From Sphingomonas xinjiangensis (GTDB lineage Bacteria > Pseudomonadota > Alphaproteobacteria > Sphingomonadales > Sphingomonadaceae): a DNA stretch of 64,000 nucleotides. Shown here piece by piece: positions 41,159 through 51,718 of this stretch. Under the pieces are notes generated by a model, which was given only the letters and a program-made list of their open reading frames with translations, was not told the origin of the DNA and did no database searches. Made by a program: the position numbers and the translations under genes. How positions within the stretch are numbered: the stretch's first letter is position 1; every line of letters begins with the position of its first letter. The stretch is from NCBI RefSeq assembly GCF_014199255.1, contig NZ_JACIJF010000004.1:186001-250000 (forward strand), in the 5' to 3' direction.

Positions 41159-43239
41159 TTGCCGGTGATCTTGTTGATCTTCTGCCCAGCTTCGGACGTG
41201 AAGACGAAGCTCGACACGCCCGCCTTGGACAGCGTGTTTACGAACGCCTGCCCCTCGGCCTCGGTCTTGAAGGGGCCAGTGAGCAACCGGTTGGAGGCGC
41301 GCACCGGCGTCCACCAGCCTGCCTTGCCTTTGAACTCTGCCCGCGCCTTGCCTGCTAACGATTTCCACGCCTTGGCAAGATCGTTGGTATTGGCGCCGCT
41401 TGCCACCTGCACCCAAACCCGTTCAGGGTCGGGCTTGGCTGCCGGCTTGGCCTTCGCGTCGGCGGCCTTGTCGGCTTTGGCGGCCTTGCCGCCCTTTTCG
41501 GCCTTCGGCGTCCTGTCGCCCTTGACCACTTTGTCGCTCTTCGCCGCGGACGGCTCCTTCGCCTCTCCCTTGCGGGCTGGTGCCGGTCTGACAGGCGCCG
41601 GCTCCGGCTCGGGTGCCGGGGCGGCAGCCGCACGCACAGGTTCGGGTTCAGGCGCGGGGACCGGCACCGCGGTCGAGTTCACCGCCTCCAGTTCCGCGGC
41701 GGGAATGGTCAGATTGGCGACGATCGACGCAAGAACCGAGTCTTCCTCTCCCACCGCTACCGGCCCTGGCGGCGTGGGTTCGGAACGTGCGGCAGCGACC
41801 CGGACGTCGGCGGGAGCGGCAGGGGCCGCCGGCGTGACAATGGGCTGTGACTGTGGCTGCTCCGGCGCGGCCGCAACCGGTTGCACGGAAGCTGCCGTTG
41901 GCGCGGAAGTTGCGGGCGCAGCGGCGCTCGCAGTCACCGGAACAGAGCCGGCAGGAGCCGGGCGGCTGGCAGCCGGCACATTGCTCACGGCCGGCGCGGG
42001 CTCGCCCGGCGTGACAGGGAAGCGAGCCGGCGCCGCAGCGCCCGCAGGCAGCGTAGGCGGGGGAGCGGGCGTGGGTACAGGCCGTGCCGCCTGAACGGGC
42101 GCAGCGGCGGTTGTCACCGCCCCTTGCGAAAGCGATGAGTGTGTCGGCGCAGCCGATCCGGAAACCGGGGGGGAGGTCGGAATGGGTTGGACGAGGGGCC
42201 TGCTTTGGGCGAGGACCGGTCTCGGCGCCGGCTGCTGCACGATCGGCTGGGGAGCGGATGAAGCTGTAGGTGCAGGCGTACGCGGCGTGGGCATGGGAGC
42301 CACTGCCGCGACGGCTACCGGTGCCTGCGGTCTTCGGGCGCGCGTCGTTCGTTGATCACGCGCCGATCGCCGGTCGCGGTTACTGCCGGCGGGTGCCGGT
42401 ACTTGCCGCACGGCGGCAACCTGCACCGGGCCCTGCGACGCCCCATAGCGCGGCAGCACAGGCGCCATGGCGGCGTCGGCCAGTCGGGCCTGCGTTGGCG
42501 ACAATTCACCGAAATGCACCGCGAAAGCGCGGTCGGCGGGCGCGAGCGTCGGCAGGCGGCGGAAGAACGGCGCCAGCGGCTGGGCCATGTTGCCGGGCAT
42601 CATGCTCGACGCGATCTTGTCCGCTCCACCTACGTCGCCATTCATGGCGAGGATGAACGCACGCGCCCGCCAGGCGGCACGGTCGCTCCGCCGGAGCAAC
42701 GGGTCCAGCAGCGAATTGGCTTCGCTGACCTGTCCACTGATCCCCAGCGACAGCGCATAGCGACGGACGAGCTCGTCGTCGCGCTCGCGCTGAAGGGCGA
42801 TCTTGTAGTCGGCCTGCGCCAGCCCGGGCTGGCCGAGCAGGTCATAGGCGAAGCCCCGGTCTGCGGCATAATCGCGGATCGCGACGCCGCGTGCTTCCGC
42901 GGATTGGAACAGCCGCAGCGCTTCCCCGGGCCGCTTCATCCGAACCAGCACCGACGCACGCCCAGCCGCTATCCGCGGGTCGCTGGGCGAAACGGATTCG
43001 GCGCGCTGGAAAAACGCCAGCGCGGCAGACAAGTCGTTCAGCCGCGTACTGAGCCGCCCCGCCTCCACCAGCTCCGAAAGGTTGCGGGGGTCGGTAGCAA
43101 GCGCACGCACCGTCTGCGCGAGTCGATCCGCATCCGGATTCGGCGTGGCGACCATCACCGTCTGCGCAAAAGCTGGGCCGACGCCCGCGATGATCGCCAT
43201 CGCAAGCGCCGCCGAGTGCATCAGGAAAATGCGTGTCAT
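41155..43239 (-). CDS. TPR repeat protein with C-terminal SPOR domain
   Basis: A 694-residue secreted protein from ATG 43239. A signal peptide (about 1-25, ending GPAFAQ) is followed by TPR-like helices (about 40-190, e.g. LNDLSAALAFFQRAESVSPSDPRIAAGRAS). A long proline/alanine/valine-rich low-complexity middle (about 240-570) leads to a lysine-rich stretch and a C-terminal SPOR domain (WVQVASGANTNDLAKAWKSL, then RLLTGPFKTEAEGQAFVNTL). Likely a periplasmic scaffold at the division site, located between dgt (GTGA-coupled) and ftsZ. Confidence 0.8.
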   Translation of the reverse strand: MTRIFLMHSAALAMAIIAGVGPAFAQTVMVATPNPDADRLAQTVRALATDPRNLSELVEAGRLSTRLNDLSAALAFFQRAESVSPSDPRIAAGRASVLVRMKRPGEALRLFQSAEARGVAIRDYAADRGFAYDLLGQPGLAQADYKIALQRERDDELVRRYALSLGISGQVSEANSLLDPLLRRSDRAAWRARAFILAMNGDVGGADKIASSMMPGNMAQPLAPFFRRLPTLAPADRAFAVHFGELSPTQARLADAAMAPVLPRYGASQGPVQVAAVRQVPAPAGSNRDRRSARDQRTTRARRPQAPVAVAAVAPMPTPRTPAPTASSAPQPIVQQPAPRPVLAQSRPLVQPIPTSPPVSGSAAPTHSSLSQGAVTTAAAPVQAARPVPTPAPPPTLPAGAAAPARFPVTPGEPAPAVSNVPAASRPAPAGSVPVTASAAAPATSAPTAASVQPVAAAPEQPQSQPIVTPAAPAAPADVRVAAARSEPTPPGPVAVGEEDSVLASIVANLTIPAAELEAVNSTAVPVPAPEPEPVRAAAAPAPEPEPAPVRPAPARKGEAKEPSAAKSDKVVKGDRTPKAEKGGKAAKADKAADAKAKPAAKPDPERVWVQVASGANTNDLAKAWKSLAGKARAEFKGKAGWWTPVRASNRLLTGPFKTEAEGQAFVNTLSKAGVSSFVFTSEAGQKINKITGK

Positions 43240-43332
43240 ATCGACGCGGAACAAGCCCAAAGCTGCCTAAACATCGGCTGACGTGCCGCCGGCCTTGCGC
43301 TCAACAGAGCCAAGTCGACGGCCAACGTCTGC

Positions 43333-44847
43333 TTACTGATTGTTCTGGCTGCGAAGGAAGCGCGGAATGTCCAGCGGGTCCTTGTCGTCGTCGTCGCCAG
43401 CAGCCTTGCTGCCGCGTGATGCGGATGCCATCCGCTCGAACAGGGTCCCGCCCGAACGGCGGCCCGGCTTCGCTTGCGACGCTTCCTCCTCCTCGGCGCC
43501 GGTCAACCAGCGGCGGCGGCTGCCGAAATCGGGCGCGGGTGCCGCAGCAGCGGGCTGAGGCGCGGCCGGCTGCGCCGGGACGGCGTTGTCCGATCCCAGC
43601 AGCAGTTCGTCGCCGCCGACGTCGCCGGTGTCCGGAACGGCCTGCTGCACAGGCGCCGGCGCCGGCGCATAGGGCTCAGGCACGCGGGGCGCCTCGACCG
43701 GCGGCTGAGGCACAGGCGCGCTTGCGGCGAATTGCTCGGGCTGCTCGGCTTGCGCGGCGGCTGGGGCTTCCGGTTCTGCCGATTCGGCGGGCGCCGCCAC
43801 AGGTGCGGTCCGGCGGGGGCTAGCGAACGAGAATACCCGCGGCTGCTCGGCTGCCTGAGCCGGTGCTGGCCGTGCCTGCGCATCGGCGTCGATGCCTGTG
43901 GCGACCACCGAAACGCGGATGCGGCCTTCCAGTTCGGGGTTGAACGCCGAACCCCAAATGATGTTCGCGTCGGGATCGACCAACTCGCGGATGTGGTTCG
44001 CGGCTTCGTCGACCTCGAGCAGGCGCATGTCCTCGCCGCCGGTGATCGACACGATCACGCCCTTGGCGCCGTTCATGCTCACGCCGTCCAGCAGCGGGTT
44101 GGCGATCGCCTTCTGCGCCGCGATCAGCGCACGGTCGTCACCATCGGCTTCGCCGGTGCCCATCATTGCCTTGCCCATCTCCTGCATCACCGAACGGACG
44201 TCGGCGAAGTCGAGATTGATGAGGCCAGGCATGACCATCAGGTCGGTGATGCCGCGAACGCCCTGCTGGAGCACCTCGTCGGCCATTTCAAAGGCCTGCT
44301 TGAACGTGGTGTTGGCGTTGGCGATCAAGAACAGGTTCTGGTTCGGAATGACGATCAGCGTATCGACATACTTCTGCAGTTCTTCGATGCCGGCATCGGC
44401 CGATCCCGCGCGGCGCTTGCCTTCGAACGCGAACGGCTTGGTGACGACACCAACCGTCAGGATGCCCATGTCGCGCGCCGCCTTGGCGATCACCGGTGCC
44501 GCACCCGTGCCGGTGCCACCGCCCATGCCGGCCGCGATGAAGCACATATGTGCCCCTTCAAGCGACTTCTGAACGTCCTCGATGGTCTCTTCGGCCGCAG
44601 CACGGCCGATCTCGGGGCGCGATCCTGCGCCCAGACCCTGCGTGATCTTGGCGCCCAGCTGGATGCGCTGCGAGGCTGCCGATTGCTTCAGCGCCTGTGC
44701 GTCGGTGTTGGCGACCAGGAACTCGACACCCTGCACGTCCGCACGGATCATGTTCGCGATCGCATTGCCACCCGCGCCGCCGACGCCGATCACCGTGATC
44801 TTGGGCGTCAGTTCGTCGACATCTGCGGGAAGAAACTCAATGCTCAT
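43333..44847 (-). CDS. ftsZ: cell division protein FtsZ
   Basis: A 504-residue tubulin homolog that forms the Z-ring. The GTP-binding GGGTGTG is at 109-115, the T7 loop NLDFADV starts at 211 with catalytic D213. A long A/P/E-rich linker (about 330-485) ends in the conserved C-terminal peptide [12 protein letters not shown], which binds FtsA and other partners. The linker is longer than in E. coli, as in other alphaproteobacteria. Last gene of the dcw cluster. Confidence 0.98.
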   Translation of the reverse strand: MSIEFLPADVDELTPKITVIGVGGAGGNAIANMIRADVQGVEFLVANTDAQALKQSAASQRIQLGAKITQGLGAGSRPEIGRAAAEETIEDVQKSLEGAHMCFIAAGMGGGTGTGAAPVIAKAARDMGILTVGVVTKPFAFEGKRRAGSADAGIEELQKYVDTLIVIPNQNLFLIANANTTFKQAFEMADEVLQQGVRGITDLMVMPGLINLDFADVRSVMQEMGKAMMGTGEADGDDRALIAAQKAIANPLLDGVSMNGAKGVIVSITGGEDMRLLEVDEAANHIRELVDPDANIIWGSAFNPELEGRIRVSVVATGIDADAQARPAPAQAAEQPRVFSFASPRRTAPVAAPAESAEPEAPAAAQAEQPEQFAASAPVPQPPVEAPRVPEPYAPAPAPVQQAVPDTGDVGGDELLLGSDNAVPAQPAAPQPAAAAPAPDFGSRRRWLTGAEEEEASQAKPGRRSGGTLFERMASASRGSKAAGDDDDKDPLDIPRFLRSQNNQ

Positions 44848-44952
44848 CTATGATCTCCCTGCGCCGCCTGCACGGAACGGCGCGTGTAAACCTTTCCTGC
44901 ACCAACCGGGGGGGCGACTCTAGCCCAAACCCGCTCCGCATGCCCCATTTCT

Positions 44953-46215
44953 TTAATAATTCGCCCTAAACGCCGCCATTAGCCGCTGCAAAACCGCGCC
45001 GGGGCTCGCCCGGGTCACCATCTGGTGCGACGGCTCCAGGCTGCGCAGGTCGATCGGATCGGACGCCGCGAACCGCGCCAGCCCGGCCAGCGTGGTGAAC
45101 GCCGGCCCCGCATGCGCGTCCGGCAAAGCTGCCAGGCCACGCGGGCGCCCGACGCGCACGGCACTTCCCAGCGCCTGCTGCGCATAATCGGCGATGCCTT
45201 TCAGCTCTGCGCCGCCTCCGGTCAGCACGATCTGACGGCCCACCGGATCCTGGAAGCCAAGCTTCTTCAATTCCTTCTGGATCTCGCCCATCAAGCGCTC
45301 CAGCCGCTGGCGGATGATGCCGTTCAGTTGCGCCTTGGTGATGCGCAGCGCGTCTGCCGCACTTTCTTCCGGCGTCGCGGGCATCACGTCGATTGTCTCG
45401 CGATTGTCGCGCGGGCTCAGATTGGCCGATCCGTGGAAACACTTGGTGCGCTCGGCCCATTGCCGCGCGGTGCCGAAGGCAGAGGCGATGTCGTCGGTCA
45501 CGTCCGCCGACCCCATCGGGATCGATGCCAGCCCGGCCAGCACGCCGCCGGCGAACACCGACACATTGGTCACGCCCGCACCGATCTCCACCAGCGCCAC
45601 GCCCAGTTCGCGTTCCTCTTCGGTCAAGCAGGCAAGCCCGGTCGCCACCGGCGCGGCGATGATGGAGCGCACCTCAAGATGCGCCGAACGGACGCACAGA
45701 TCCAGGTTGCGCACCGGCGATCCGTCGGTGGAAACGACGTGGATGTCGACACCCAGCCGATCGGCATGCAGCCCCAGCGGCCGCTTCACGCCGGCAAGCC
45801 CATCGACCGTGTAGCGCGTCGGCTGCGCGTGCAGCACCATCTTCCCCTGGGGGTCGATCGCATCGCGCCCGGCCTTGAGCAGTTCATCGATGTCGGCCTG
45901 CTCCACGCGGTGGCCGCCCAGGTCGGCCTCCAGCTTCACCACGTCGGACACCAGCCCACCCGCCGAGAAGCTGACCCACACATTCTCGATGTTGATCCCG
46001 GCGATGCGCTCGGCCTGTTCCACTGCCTCGCGGATCGCGATCTCGGTCGCGCGCATGTCGGCGACATAGCCGCGCTTGACGCCGCGGCTTTCGCGCTGGC
46101 CCGTGCCCAGCACCACCAGCGACCCGCTGTCGGTGCGCTGCGCGATCAGCGCCGACACCTTGGACGAGCCCACGTCCAGTGCAGTGATCAGCCCTTCGGT
46201 CGGAAGCTTCGCCAT
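44953..46215 (-). CDS. ftsA: cell division protein FtsA
   Basis: A 420-residue actin-like protein that tethers FtsZ to the membrane. The N-terminal LITALDVGSSKVSALIA phosphate loop, LVEIGAGVTNVSVFAGG and VLTGGGAELKGI are typical, and a C-terminal amphipathic helix (VLQRLMAAFRANY) ends it. Four bases separate its start from the ftsQ stop. The gap to ftsZ is 105 bases and may hold an ftsZ promoter. Confidence 0.97.
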   Translation of the reverse strand: MAKLPTEGLITALDVGSSKVSALIAQRTDSGSLVVLGTGQRESRGVKRGYVADMRATEIAIREAVEQAERIAGINIENVWVSFSAGGLVSDVVKLEADLGGHRVEQADIDELLKAGRDAIDPQGKMVLHAQPTRYTVDGLAGVKRPLGLHADRLGVDIHVVSTDGSPVRNLDLCVRSAHLEVRSIIAAPVATGLACLTEEERELGVALVEIGAGVTNVSVFAGGVLAGLASIPMGSADVTDDIASAFGTARQWAERTKCFHGSANLSPRDNRETIDVMPATPEESAADALRITKAQLNGIIRQRLERLMGEIQKELKKLGFQDPVGRQIVLTGGGAELKGIADYAQQALGSAVRVGRPRGLAALPDAHAGPAFTTLAGLARFAASDPIDLRSLEPSHQMVTRASPGAVLQRLMAAFRANY

Positions 46216-46219
46216 GACT

Positions 46220-47125
46220 CTATTCCCCTGTCTTCGCCGCGTCGGCCGCCGCCGTCTGCGGCATCACGCGCCGCTGCACCACCATGTTGCCCGGAACCCG
46301 CATGTCGAAGCGCAGGCTGCCCTTGCCGAGCAAGCGCCGCTCGCCGTCCATCTCCGCGAACTTGTGCAGCGCCTGGCGCGATTCTGCCTCACCTTCGGGC
46401 AATTGCAACTTCTCGCCCGTGTTGAACGTCAGATCCCAGCGCCGGTTGCCCACCCAGGTCGCCGCGCGCACCAGCGGCTTGAGCGCCGGCGCCGCTTCCA
46501 GCAGCATGCTGCGGGCAGGTTCCTGCGAATTGGCGCCCTCCCCGATCAGCAGCGGCAGGTCGGGCATCGCGTCGGCCGACACCGGCTCCAGCGGCACGCC
46601 GGCGGTATCGACCAGCATCAACTGGCCGTGGTTCTGCCACACCGCTGCGGGCTGGCGTTCGACGATGAACACGCGCAGCGTACCCGGCAGCCGCCGCGAC
46701 ACACGCGCATCCTGCACCCAGGGATATTTGAGCAGCCGCTCGCGCACCAGCTTCAAGTCGACCAGCGGCATCGCGCGCGAATCCTGGTCCAGCGCCTGCG
46801 AATAGACAGTCATCTTGTCCATCCGCTTGATGCCGTCGATCTGGATCTCGTCCACCCGCAGCCCCAGATCGCCCAGCGTATTGGCGGCAGCCACACCCAC
46901 CATGCCCGGCACCCCGGCCCATACGCCCACCGCCAGCACCGCCGCGCCCACCGCGCCGACGATGCTCCAGGTCGCGATCCCTTGCAGCGTCTTTTCGCTG
47001 AACGGCAACGCCGCCACTGCCTGGTCGAGCAGTCCTGCGCGCTTGGGCCGCCGCGCCGGCGCCTTGCGCGGCTTGGGCGTGGCGCCACGCCGCGTCGCCG
47101 TCCGCTGAACGGGCCTGCGGCTCAC
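46220..47125 (-). CDS. ftsQ: cell division protein FtsQ
   Basis: A 301-residue bitopic division protein. A basic, arginine-rich N-terminal tail, one helix (about 50-75, WSIVGAVGAAVLAVGVWAG) and the periplasmic POTRA (IDGIKRMDKMTVYSQALDQDSRAMPLVDL) and FtsQ (VSRRLPGTLRVFIVERQPAAVW) domains. A GTG start overlaps the ddl stop (GTGA). It bridges FtsL/FtsB to the divisome. Confidence 0.95.
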   Translation of the reverse strand: MSRRPVQRTATRRGATPKPRKAPARRPKRAGLLDQAVAALPFSEKTLQGIATWSIVGAVGAAVLAVGVWAGVPGMVGVAAANTLGDLGLRVDEIQIDGIKRMDKMTVYSQALDQDSRAMPLVDLKLVRERLLKYPWVQDARVSRRLPGTLRVFIVERQPAAVWQNHGQLMLVDTAGVPLEPVSADAMPDLPLLIGEGANSQEPARSMLLEAAPALKPLVRAATWVGNRRWDLTFNTGEKLQLPEGEAESRQALHKFAEMDGERRLLGKGSLRFDMRVPGNMVVQRRVMPQTAAADAAKTGE

Positions 47126-48051
47126 GCGGCCGCTCCCAAAGCTTCATCGACGATACGCTGCACCAGCTCGCCATAGCTGATGCCAAGGTGCCGCGCCTGC
47201 TCAGGAACAAGACTGAGCGGAGTCATCCCAGGCTGGGTATTCACCTCCAGCAGGAACAATCCTTCGATCCCCTGGCTATCATCCCAGCGGAAGTCAGAAC
47301 GCGACGCGCCCTTGCACCCCAGCAGCCGGTGCGCGTCCAACGCGATCCGCTTGCACGCCTCCGTCACCTCGTCGGCGATCTGCGCCGGAAACACATGCTC
47401 GGTCAGCCCGTCGGTGTACTTCGAATCATAATCGTAAAAGCCGCTCTTGGGCTTCAGCTCGGTCACTCCCAGCGCCTGGTCGCCCAGCACCGCGGTGGTC
47501 AGCTCGCGCCCCCGGATGAACGGCTCGGCGAGCAGTTCGTCGAATTCCTGCCAGGGCCCCTTGGCCTCCGCCGCGATCGGGTTGCCGTAATTGCCCTCGG
47601 CAGTGACGATCGCCACGCCCACCGACGAGCCTTCGTTGACCGGCTTGAGCACATAAGGCCGCGGCAGCGGATCGCGCTCGAACAGCTCGGGGCTCTTGAC
47701 CATCCGCCCGCCCGGCATCGGCACGCCGTGCGGCACCAGCGCCTGCTTGGTCAGCTGCTTGTCGATCGCGATCACCGAGGTGACCAGCCCCGAATGGGTG
47801 TAAGGCACGCCCATCAGGTCGAGCATCCCCTGCACCGTGCCGTCCTCGCCGGGCGTGCCATGCAGCGCATTGAACACCACGTCCGGCTTCAGCTCGGCCA
47901 GCGTCACCGCCACTTGGCGCGTCAGCTCGACACGCGACACCCGGTGCCCGCGTGCTTCCAGCGCATCGGCAACGCCATTGCCCGACATAAGCGAAACCTC
48001 GCGCTCGGCGGACCACCCACCCATCAGCACGGCGATGTGCAACTGCGTCAC
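47122..48051 (-). CDS. ddl: D-alanine--D-alanine ligase
   Basis: A 309-residue ATP-grasp ligase that makes D-Ala-D-Ala for peptidoglycan. GGWSAEREVSLMSG at the N-terminus, PYVLKPVNEGSSVGVAIV, SRSDFRWDD and LEVNTQPGMTPLSLVPEQA are diagnostic. The GTG at 48051 overlaps the murB stop (GTGA); a longer frame to 48081 is not supported. Confidence 0.96.
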   Translation of the reverse strand: MTQLHIAVLMGGWSAEREVSLMSGNGVADALEARGHRVSRVELTRQVAVTLAELKPDVVFNALHGTPGEDGTVQGMLDLMGVPYTHSGLVTSVIAIDKQLTKQALVPHGVPMPGGRMVKSPELFERDPLPRPYVLKPVNEGSSVGVAIVTAEGNYGNPIAAEAKGPWQEFDELLAEPFIRGRELTTAVLGDQALGVTELKPKSGFYDYDSKYTDGLTEHVFPAQIADEVTEACKRIALDAHRLLGCKGASRSDFRWDDSQGIEGLFLLEVNTQPGMTPLSLVPEQARHLGISYGELVQRIVDEALGAAA

Positions 48052-48947
48052 TTCTCTACCCCAATTCGCTGGATTTCCCATTCGAGCGTCACGCCCGACT
48101 GCGCCTTCACCTTGGCGCGTACGTCTTCGCCCAGCGCCTCGATATCCGCCGAGCTGGCATTGCCCAGGTTCAGCAGGAAGTTGCAGTGCTTCTCGCTCAC
48201 TTGCGCATCGCCCCGCCGCAAGCCGCGACAGCCGGCGGCATCGACTAGCGCCCAGGCCTTGTGCCCGTCCGGGTTCTTGAAGGTCGATCCGCCGGTTTTG
48301 GAACGCAGCGGCTGCGATTCCTCGCGCGCGGCGGCGATACGGTCCATCTCCGCCTGGATCACCCCCGGTTCCTCAGGGCGACCTCGAAACACCGCCGACA
48401 CCACGATCGCACCCTCGGGCAAGTCGCTGTGCCGATAGGTATAGCCCAGATCGGCCAGCGCCAGCGTCCGCCGCTCGCCCGATCGCAGCACCACGTCGCA
48501 TGTGACCAGCACGTCCTTGGTCTCGCGCCCATAAGCGCCGCCGTTCATCCGCACGAACCCGCCGACCGTGCCGGGGATGGAGCGCAGGAACTCGACGCCG
48601 CCGATTCCCGCATCGCGTGCGCTCGACGACACCAGAATGCCGCTCGCCCCGCCACCACAGCGCAGCGTGACGTCATCGACGCGCTCGACCTTGGCAAACG
48701 CCTTGCCCAACCGCACCACCACGCCCGGCACCCCGCCGTCACGCACGATCATGTTGGAGCCCAGCCCCAGCCCCATGACTGGCACCAAGGGATCGAGTGC
48801 GAAGAGAAAATTGCTCAGATCATCGACATCCGCCGGCTCGAACAGCCATTCCGCCGCCCCACCCGCTTTGAACCAGACCAGCGGGGCAAGCGGCGCGCCA
48901 TGCGTCAATCGTCCGCGAACCGGGGGCAGCGCGTAGCAGACGCTCAC
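48048..48947 (-). CDS. murB: UDP-N-acetylmuramate dehydrogenase MurB
   Basis: A 299-residue FAD enzyme that reduces UDP-GlcNAc-enolpyruvate. FAD-binding core LGLGSNMIVRDGG and SIPGTVGGFVRMNGGAYG, then the catalytic SKTGGSTFKNPDGHKAW (proton-donor Ser) and ISEKH-like QVSEKHCNF. The GTG start overlaps the stop of the 64-residue gene by four bases. The ORF extends further upstream only as an out-of-context read-through. Confidence 0.96.
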   Translation of the reverse strand: MSVCYALPPVRGRLTHGAPLAPLVWFKAGGAAEWLFEPADVDDLSNFLFALDPLVPVMGLGLGSNMIVRDGGVPGVVVRLGKAFAKVERVDDVTLRCGGGASGILVSSSARDAGIGGVEFLRSIPGTVGGFVRMNGGAYGRETKDVLVTCDVVLRSGERRTLALADLGYTYRHSDLPEGAIVVSAVFRGRPEEPGVIQAEMDRIAAAREESQPLRSKTGGSTFKNPDGHKAWALVDAAGCRGLRRGDAQVSEKHCNFLLNLGNASSADIEALGEDVRAKVKAQSGVTLEWEIQRIGVEK

Positions 48948-49138
48948 TTCCAGCCCCAGAGCTTGGCCCATTGCCCCCACAGCGCCAGGTTCGCCGCCGC
49001 CGCTTTCTGCCCGGCATCCTGCAAGGCCGTCATTTGCTTGCCGGCATCGAGCATCGTCTTCGCGGCGGCCATCTGCGCCTGCTGCGCCTGGATGATCTCG
49101 CGCTGCATTTCGACGGCGGTGGAAAACCAGTCGCTCAT
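48944..49138 (-). CDS. 64-residue helical protein within the dcw cluster
   Basis: Reads [20 protein letters not shown] then a heptad-like Q/A-rich helix ending [14 protein letters not shown]. It overlaps murC and murB by four bases each (ATGA and GTGA), so it is translated in step with them. The length and coiled-coil, phasin-like pattern suggest a small scaffold or regulator. I do not recognise it as a named family, but I would expect it in sphingomonad dcw clusters. Function unknown. Confidence 0.75.
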   Translation of the reverse strand: MSDWFSTAVEMQREIIQAQQAQMAAAKTMLDAGKQMTALQDAGQKAAAANLALWGQWAKLWGWK

Positions 49139-50553
49139 GCGACCGCACCCGCCCGCGCCTGCGCGATGCCGTCGGCCAGCCCTGCGGCCCATTTGGTGAT
49201 GTCGCCCGCCCCCAGGCATACGACCAGGTCGCCGGGCACCGCCGCATCGGCCAGAACGCGTGCGAGCGCCCCTGCATCGTCAACCGTCGCGGCCGAGCGG
49301 TGTCCGCGCCGCTTCACGCCCTCGACCAGCGCCTCCGACGACACGCCTTCCTGCGGATGCTCGCCGGCGGCATAAACCGGGCTCACCAACACCATGTCGG
49401 CATCGTTGAATGCCTGGGCGAAGTCGTCCATCAGATTGCCCAGCCGCGAATAGCGGTGCGGCTGCATCACTGCGATCACGCGGCCCTGCGCGCTCTCGCG
49501 CGCCGCCGACAGCACTGCGCGGATCTCGACCGGGTGGTGGCCATAATCGTCGATCACCGTGATGCCATCGACTTCGCCCACCTTGGTGAAGCGCCGCTTG
49601 ACGCCCCCGAACTGGGCGAAGCCCTGCTGGATCGTCGCATCCTCGATGCCCAGTTCCAGCGCCACGCCGATCGCCGCCAGCGCGTTCTGGACATTGTGGC
49701 GCCCGGGCATCGGCAGGTCGATATTCTCGATCGAACGCGTGGTGCCGTCGCGATGCCGGATGATCACTTCGAAGCGGTTGCCGCCCGGATGGGGCGTGAC
49801 GTTGACGCCGCGCACGTCGGCCGAAGCGGCAAAGCCATAGGTCACGATCCGCCGGTCGCGCACACGCGGGATGATCGCCTGCACTTCGGGATGGTCGAGG
49901 CACAGCAAGGCCGCGCCATAAAAGGGCACGTTCTCGACGAACTCGACATAGGCGTCCTTGGCGCGGTCGAACGAGCCATAATGGTCGAGATGCTCGGGAT
50001 CGATGTTGGTCACCACCGCGATCGTACCGTCCAGCCGCAAGAAGCTGCCGTCGCTCTCATCGGCCTCGACGACCATCCAGTCGCTGTCGCCCAGCCGGGC
50101 ATTGGAGCCATACTGGTTGATGATCCCGCCATTGATCACCGTCGGATCGACATGGCCCGCGTCGAGCAGCGCCGCGATCATCGACGTGGTCGTCGTCTTG
50201 CCGTGCGTTCCCGCCACCGCCACCGTCGACTTGAGCCGCATCAGCTCGGCCAGCATCTCGGCGCGGCGCACCACGGGGATGCGGCGCTCATAGGCCGCTT
50301 CGACTTCGGGGTTGGTCCGCACGATCGCCGTGGAAGTCACCACCACCGCCGCGTCGCCCAGATTGTCGGCATTGTGCCCGATCGTCACCGGGATGCCGCG
50401 GTCGCGCAGACCCTGCACGACATAGCTCTCCGCTACGTCCGAGCCCTGCACCTGATAGCCCAGATTGTGCATCACCTCCGCAATGCCCGACATGCCGATG
50501 CCGCCGATCCCGACAAAGTGGATCGTGCCGATGTCGGTTGCGACACCCTTCAT
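49135..50553 (-). CDS. murC: UDP-N-acetylmuramate--L-alanine ligase MurC
   Basis: A 472-residue Mur ligase. [18 protein letters not shown] at the N-terminus, [16 protein letters not shown] as the ATP loop, and [14 protein letters not shown] in the middle domain. It adds the first amino acid to UDP-MurNAc. ATG 50553 is supported by the Rossmann start; the longer frame is a read-through of the gene upstream. A 13-base gap to murG. Confidence 0.97.
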   Translation of the reverse strand: MKGVATDIGTIHFVGIGGIGMSGIAEVMHNLGYQVQGSDVAESYVVQGLRDRGIPVTIGHNADNLGDAAVVVTSTAIVRTNPEVEAAYERRIPVVRRAEMLAELMRLKSTVAVAGTHGKTTTTSMIAALLDAGHVDPTVINGGIINQYGSNARLGDSDWMVVEADESDGSFLRLDGTIAVVTNIDPEHLDHYGSFDRAKDAYVEFVENVPFYGAALLCLDHPEVQAIIPRVRDRRIVTYGFAASADVRGVNVTPHPGGNRFEVIIRHRDGTTRSIENIDLPMPGRHNVQNALAAIGVALELGIEDATIQQGFAQFGGVKRRFTKVGEVDGITVIDDYGHHPVEIRAVLSAARESAQGRVIAVMQPHRYSRLGNLMDDFAQAFNDADMVLVSPVYAAGEHPQEGVSSEALVEGVKRRGHRSAATVDDAGALARVLADAAVPGDLVVCLGAGDITKWAAGLADGIAQARAGAVA

Positions 50554-50566
50554 GCGCCGAAACCGT

Positions 50567-51718
50567 TCATGCGTGCGCAAGCCTTCCTTGAATTGCCTTG
50601 CGCCGGATCGCGATGGGTGCGGTCGGCGCGTGAATCGATTCCACCAGATCGGCCAGGTCGCTGGCGGCATGCGGACGACCGCAGCTGCGCGCGCGCACGG
50701 CCGCATTCTCCAGCCCCTGCGTGTCGAGGCCGAGCTTCTGGATCTGCTTGGCCAATTCGGCGGCAGTGAACGCCCGCTGCGGGATCGTCCGCGCGCCACC
50801 CGCCTTGGTGATCTCGCGCGCATTGGCGGTCTGGTGATCGTCGGTCGCCGAAGGCAGCGGCACCAGGATCGCCGGACGCCCGGCGGCGGTCAGCTCGGCG
50901 ATGGTCGACGCGCCTGCGCGCGCGATCACCACATGCGCCCAGGCCAGCGCCTCGGGCATGTCGGCAATATAGGTCGCCAGGTCTGCGGGGATCTCATGCG
51001 CCTGGTACTTGGCGCGCACGGAGTCGATGTCTTCGATCCGCGCCTGGTGCGTGACCTGCAATCGGCGGCGGAAATGCACCGGCAGCAGCGCCAGCCCGTC
51101 GGGCACCACCTGGCTCAGCACGGTCGCGCCCTGGCTCCCGCCGGTCACCAGCACGCGAAAGATGCCGTCCTCGTCCAGCGCCGGATACGGCCGCTCGCGC
51201 AGCCTCAGCACGGCCTCGCGCACTGGATTGCCGACCAGATGCGTCTTGGCGGTCCATCCCGGCTTCATCCGCTCGACCTGGTCATAGGACGTTGCGATCG
51301 CCTTCACACGCCCGGCCACGAATCGATTCACCCGGCCCAGCACTGCGTTCTGCTCATGGATCACCGTCGGGATGCCAGCGCGAAACGCCGCCAGCAGCGA
51401 TGGCAACGCGGGGTAGCCGCCAAAGCCGATCACCGCCGCTGGCTTCAATTCCTTGTACAGCCGCAGCGCCATCGATCGCCCGGCCAACACGTTGCGCCCG
51501 GCGCGCAGATAGCCCAGCGGCCCGCCGCCCAGCCGTCCGGCCGGCAGCACATGCGTCTCGACATCCTCGAACAGCCCGGGGAAGCGCACGCCCCGGTCGT
51601 CGCTCACCAACGCGACATGGTGTCCCCGGCTGGCAAGCTCGGCCGCCAGCGCCGCCGCAGGAACCATATGCCCCCCGGTTCCCCCCGCTGCCAGAACATA
51701 GCTGCGCGCGTTCGTCAT
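50567..51718 (-). CDS. murG: UDP-N-acetylglucosamine transferase MurG
   Basis: A 383-residue GT28 enzyme that converts lipid I to lipid II at the inner membrane face. [32 protein letters not shown] and [19 protein letters not shown] are typical, and [23 protein letters not shown] binds UDP-GlcNAc. The ATG at 51718 overlaps the ftsW stop (ATGA). Confidence 0.96.
   Translation of the reverse strand: MTNARSYVLAAGGTGGHMVPAAALAAELASRGHHVALVSDDRGVRFPGLFEDVETHVLPAGRLGGGPLGYLRAGRNVLAGRSMALRLYKELKPAAVIGFGGYPALPSLLAAFRAGIPTVIHEQNAVLGRVNRFVAGRVKAIATSYDQVERMKPGWTAKTHLVGNPVREAVLRLRERPYPALDEDGIFRVLVTGGSQGATVLSQVVPDGLALLPVHFRRRLQVTHQARIEDIDSVRAKYQAHEIPADLATYIADMPEALAWAHVVIARAGASTIAELTAAGRPAILVPLPSATDDHQTANAREITKAGGARTIPQRAFTAAELAKQIQKLGLDTQGLENAAVRARSCGRPHAASDLADLVESIHAPTAPIAIRRKAIQGRLAHA

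Noticed and set aside
43474..44853. Long plus-strand open frame opposite ftsZ
   Set aside because: Mirror of ftsZ, which is clearly real; composition is Arg/Gly/Leu-biased.
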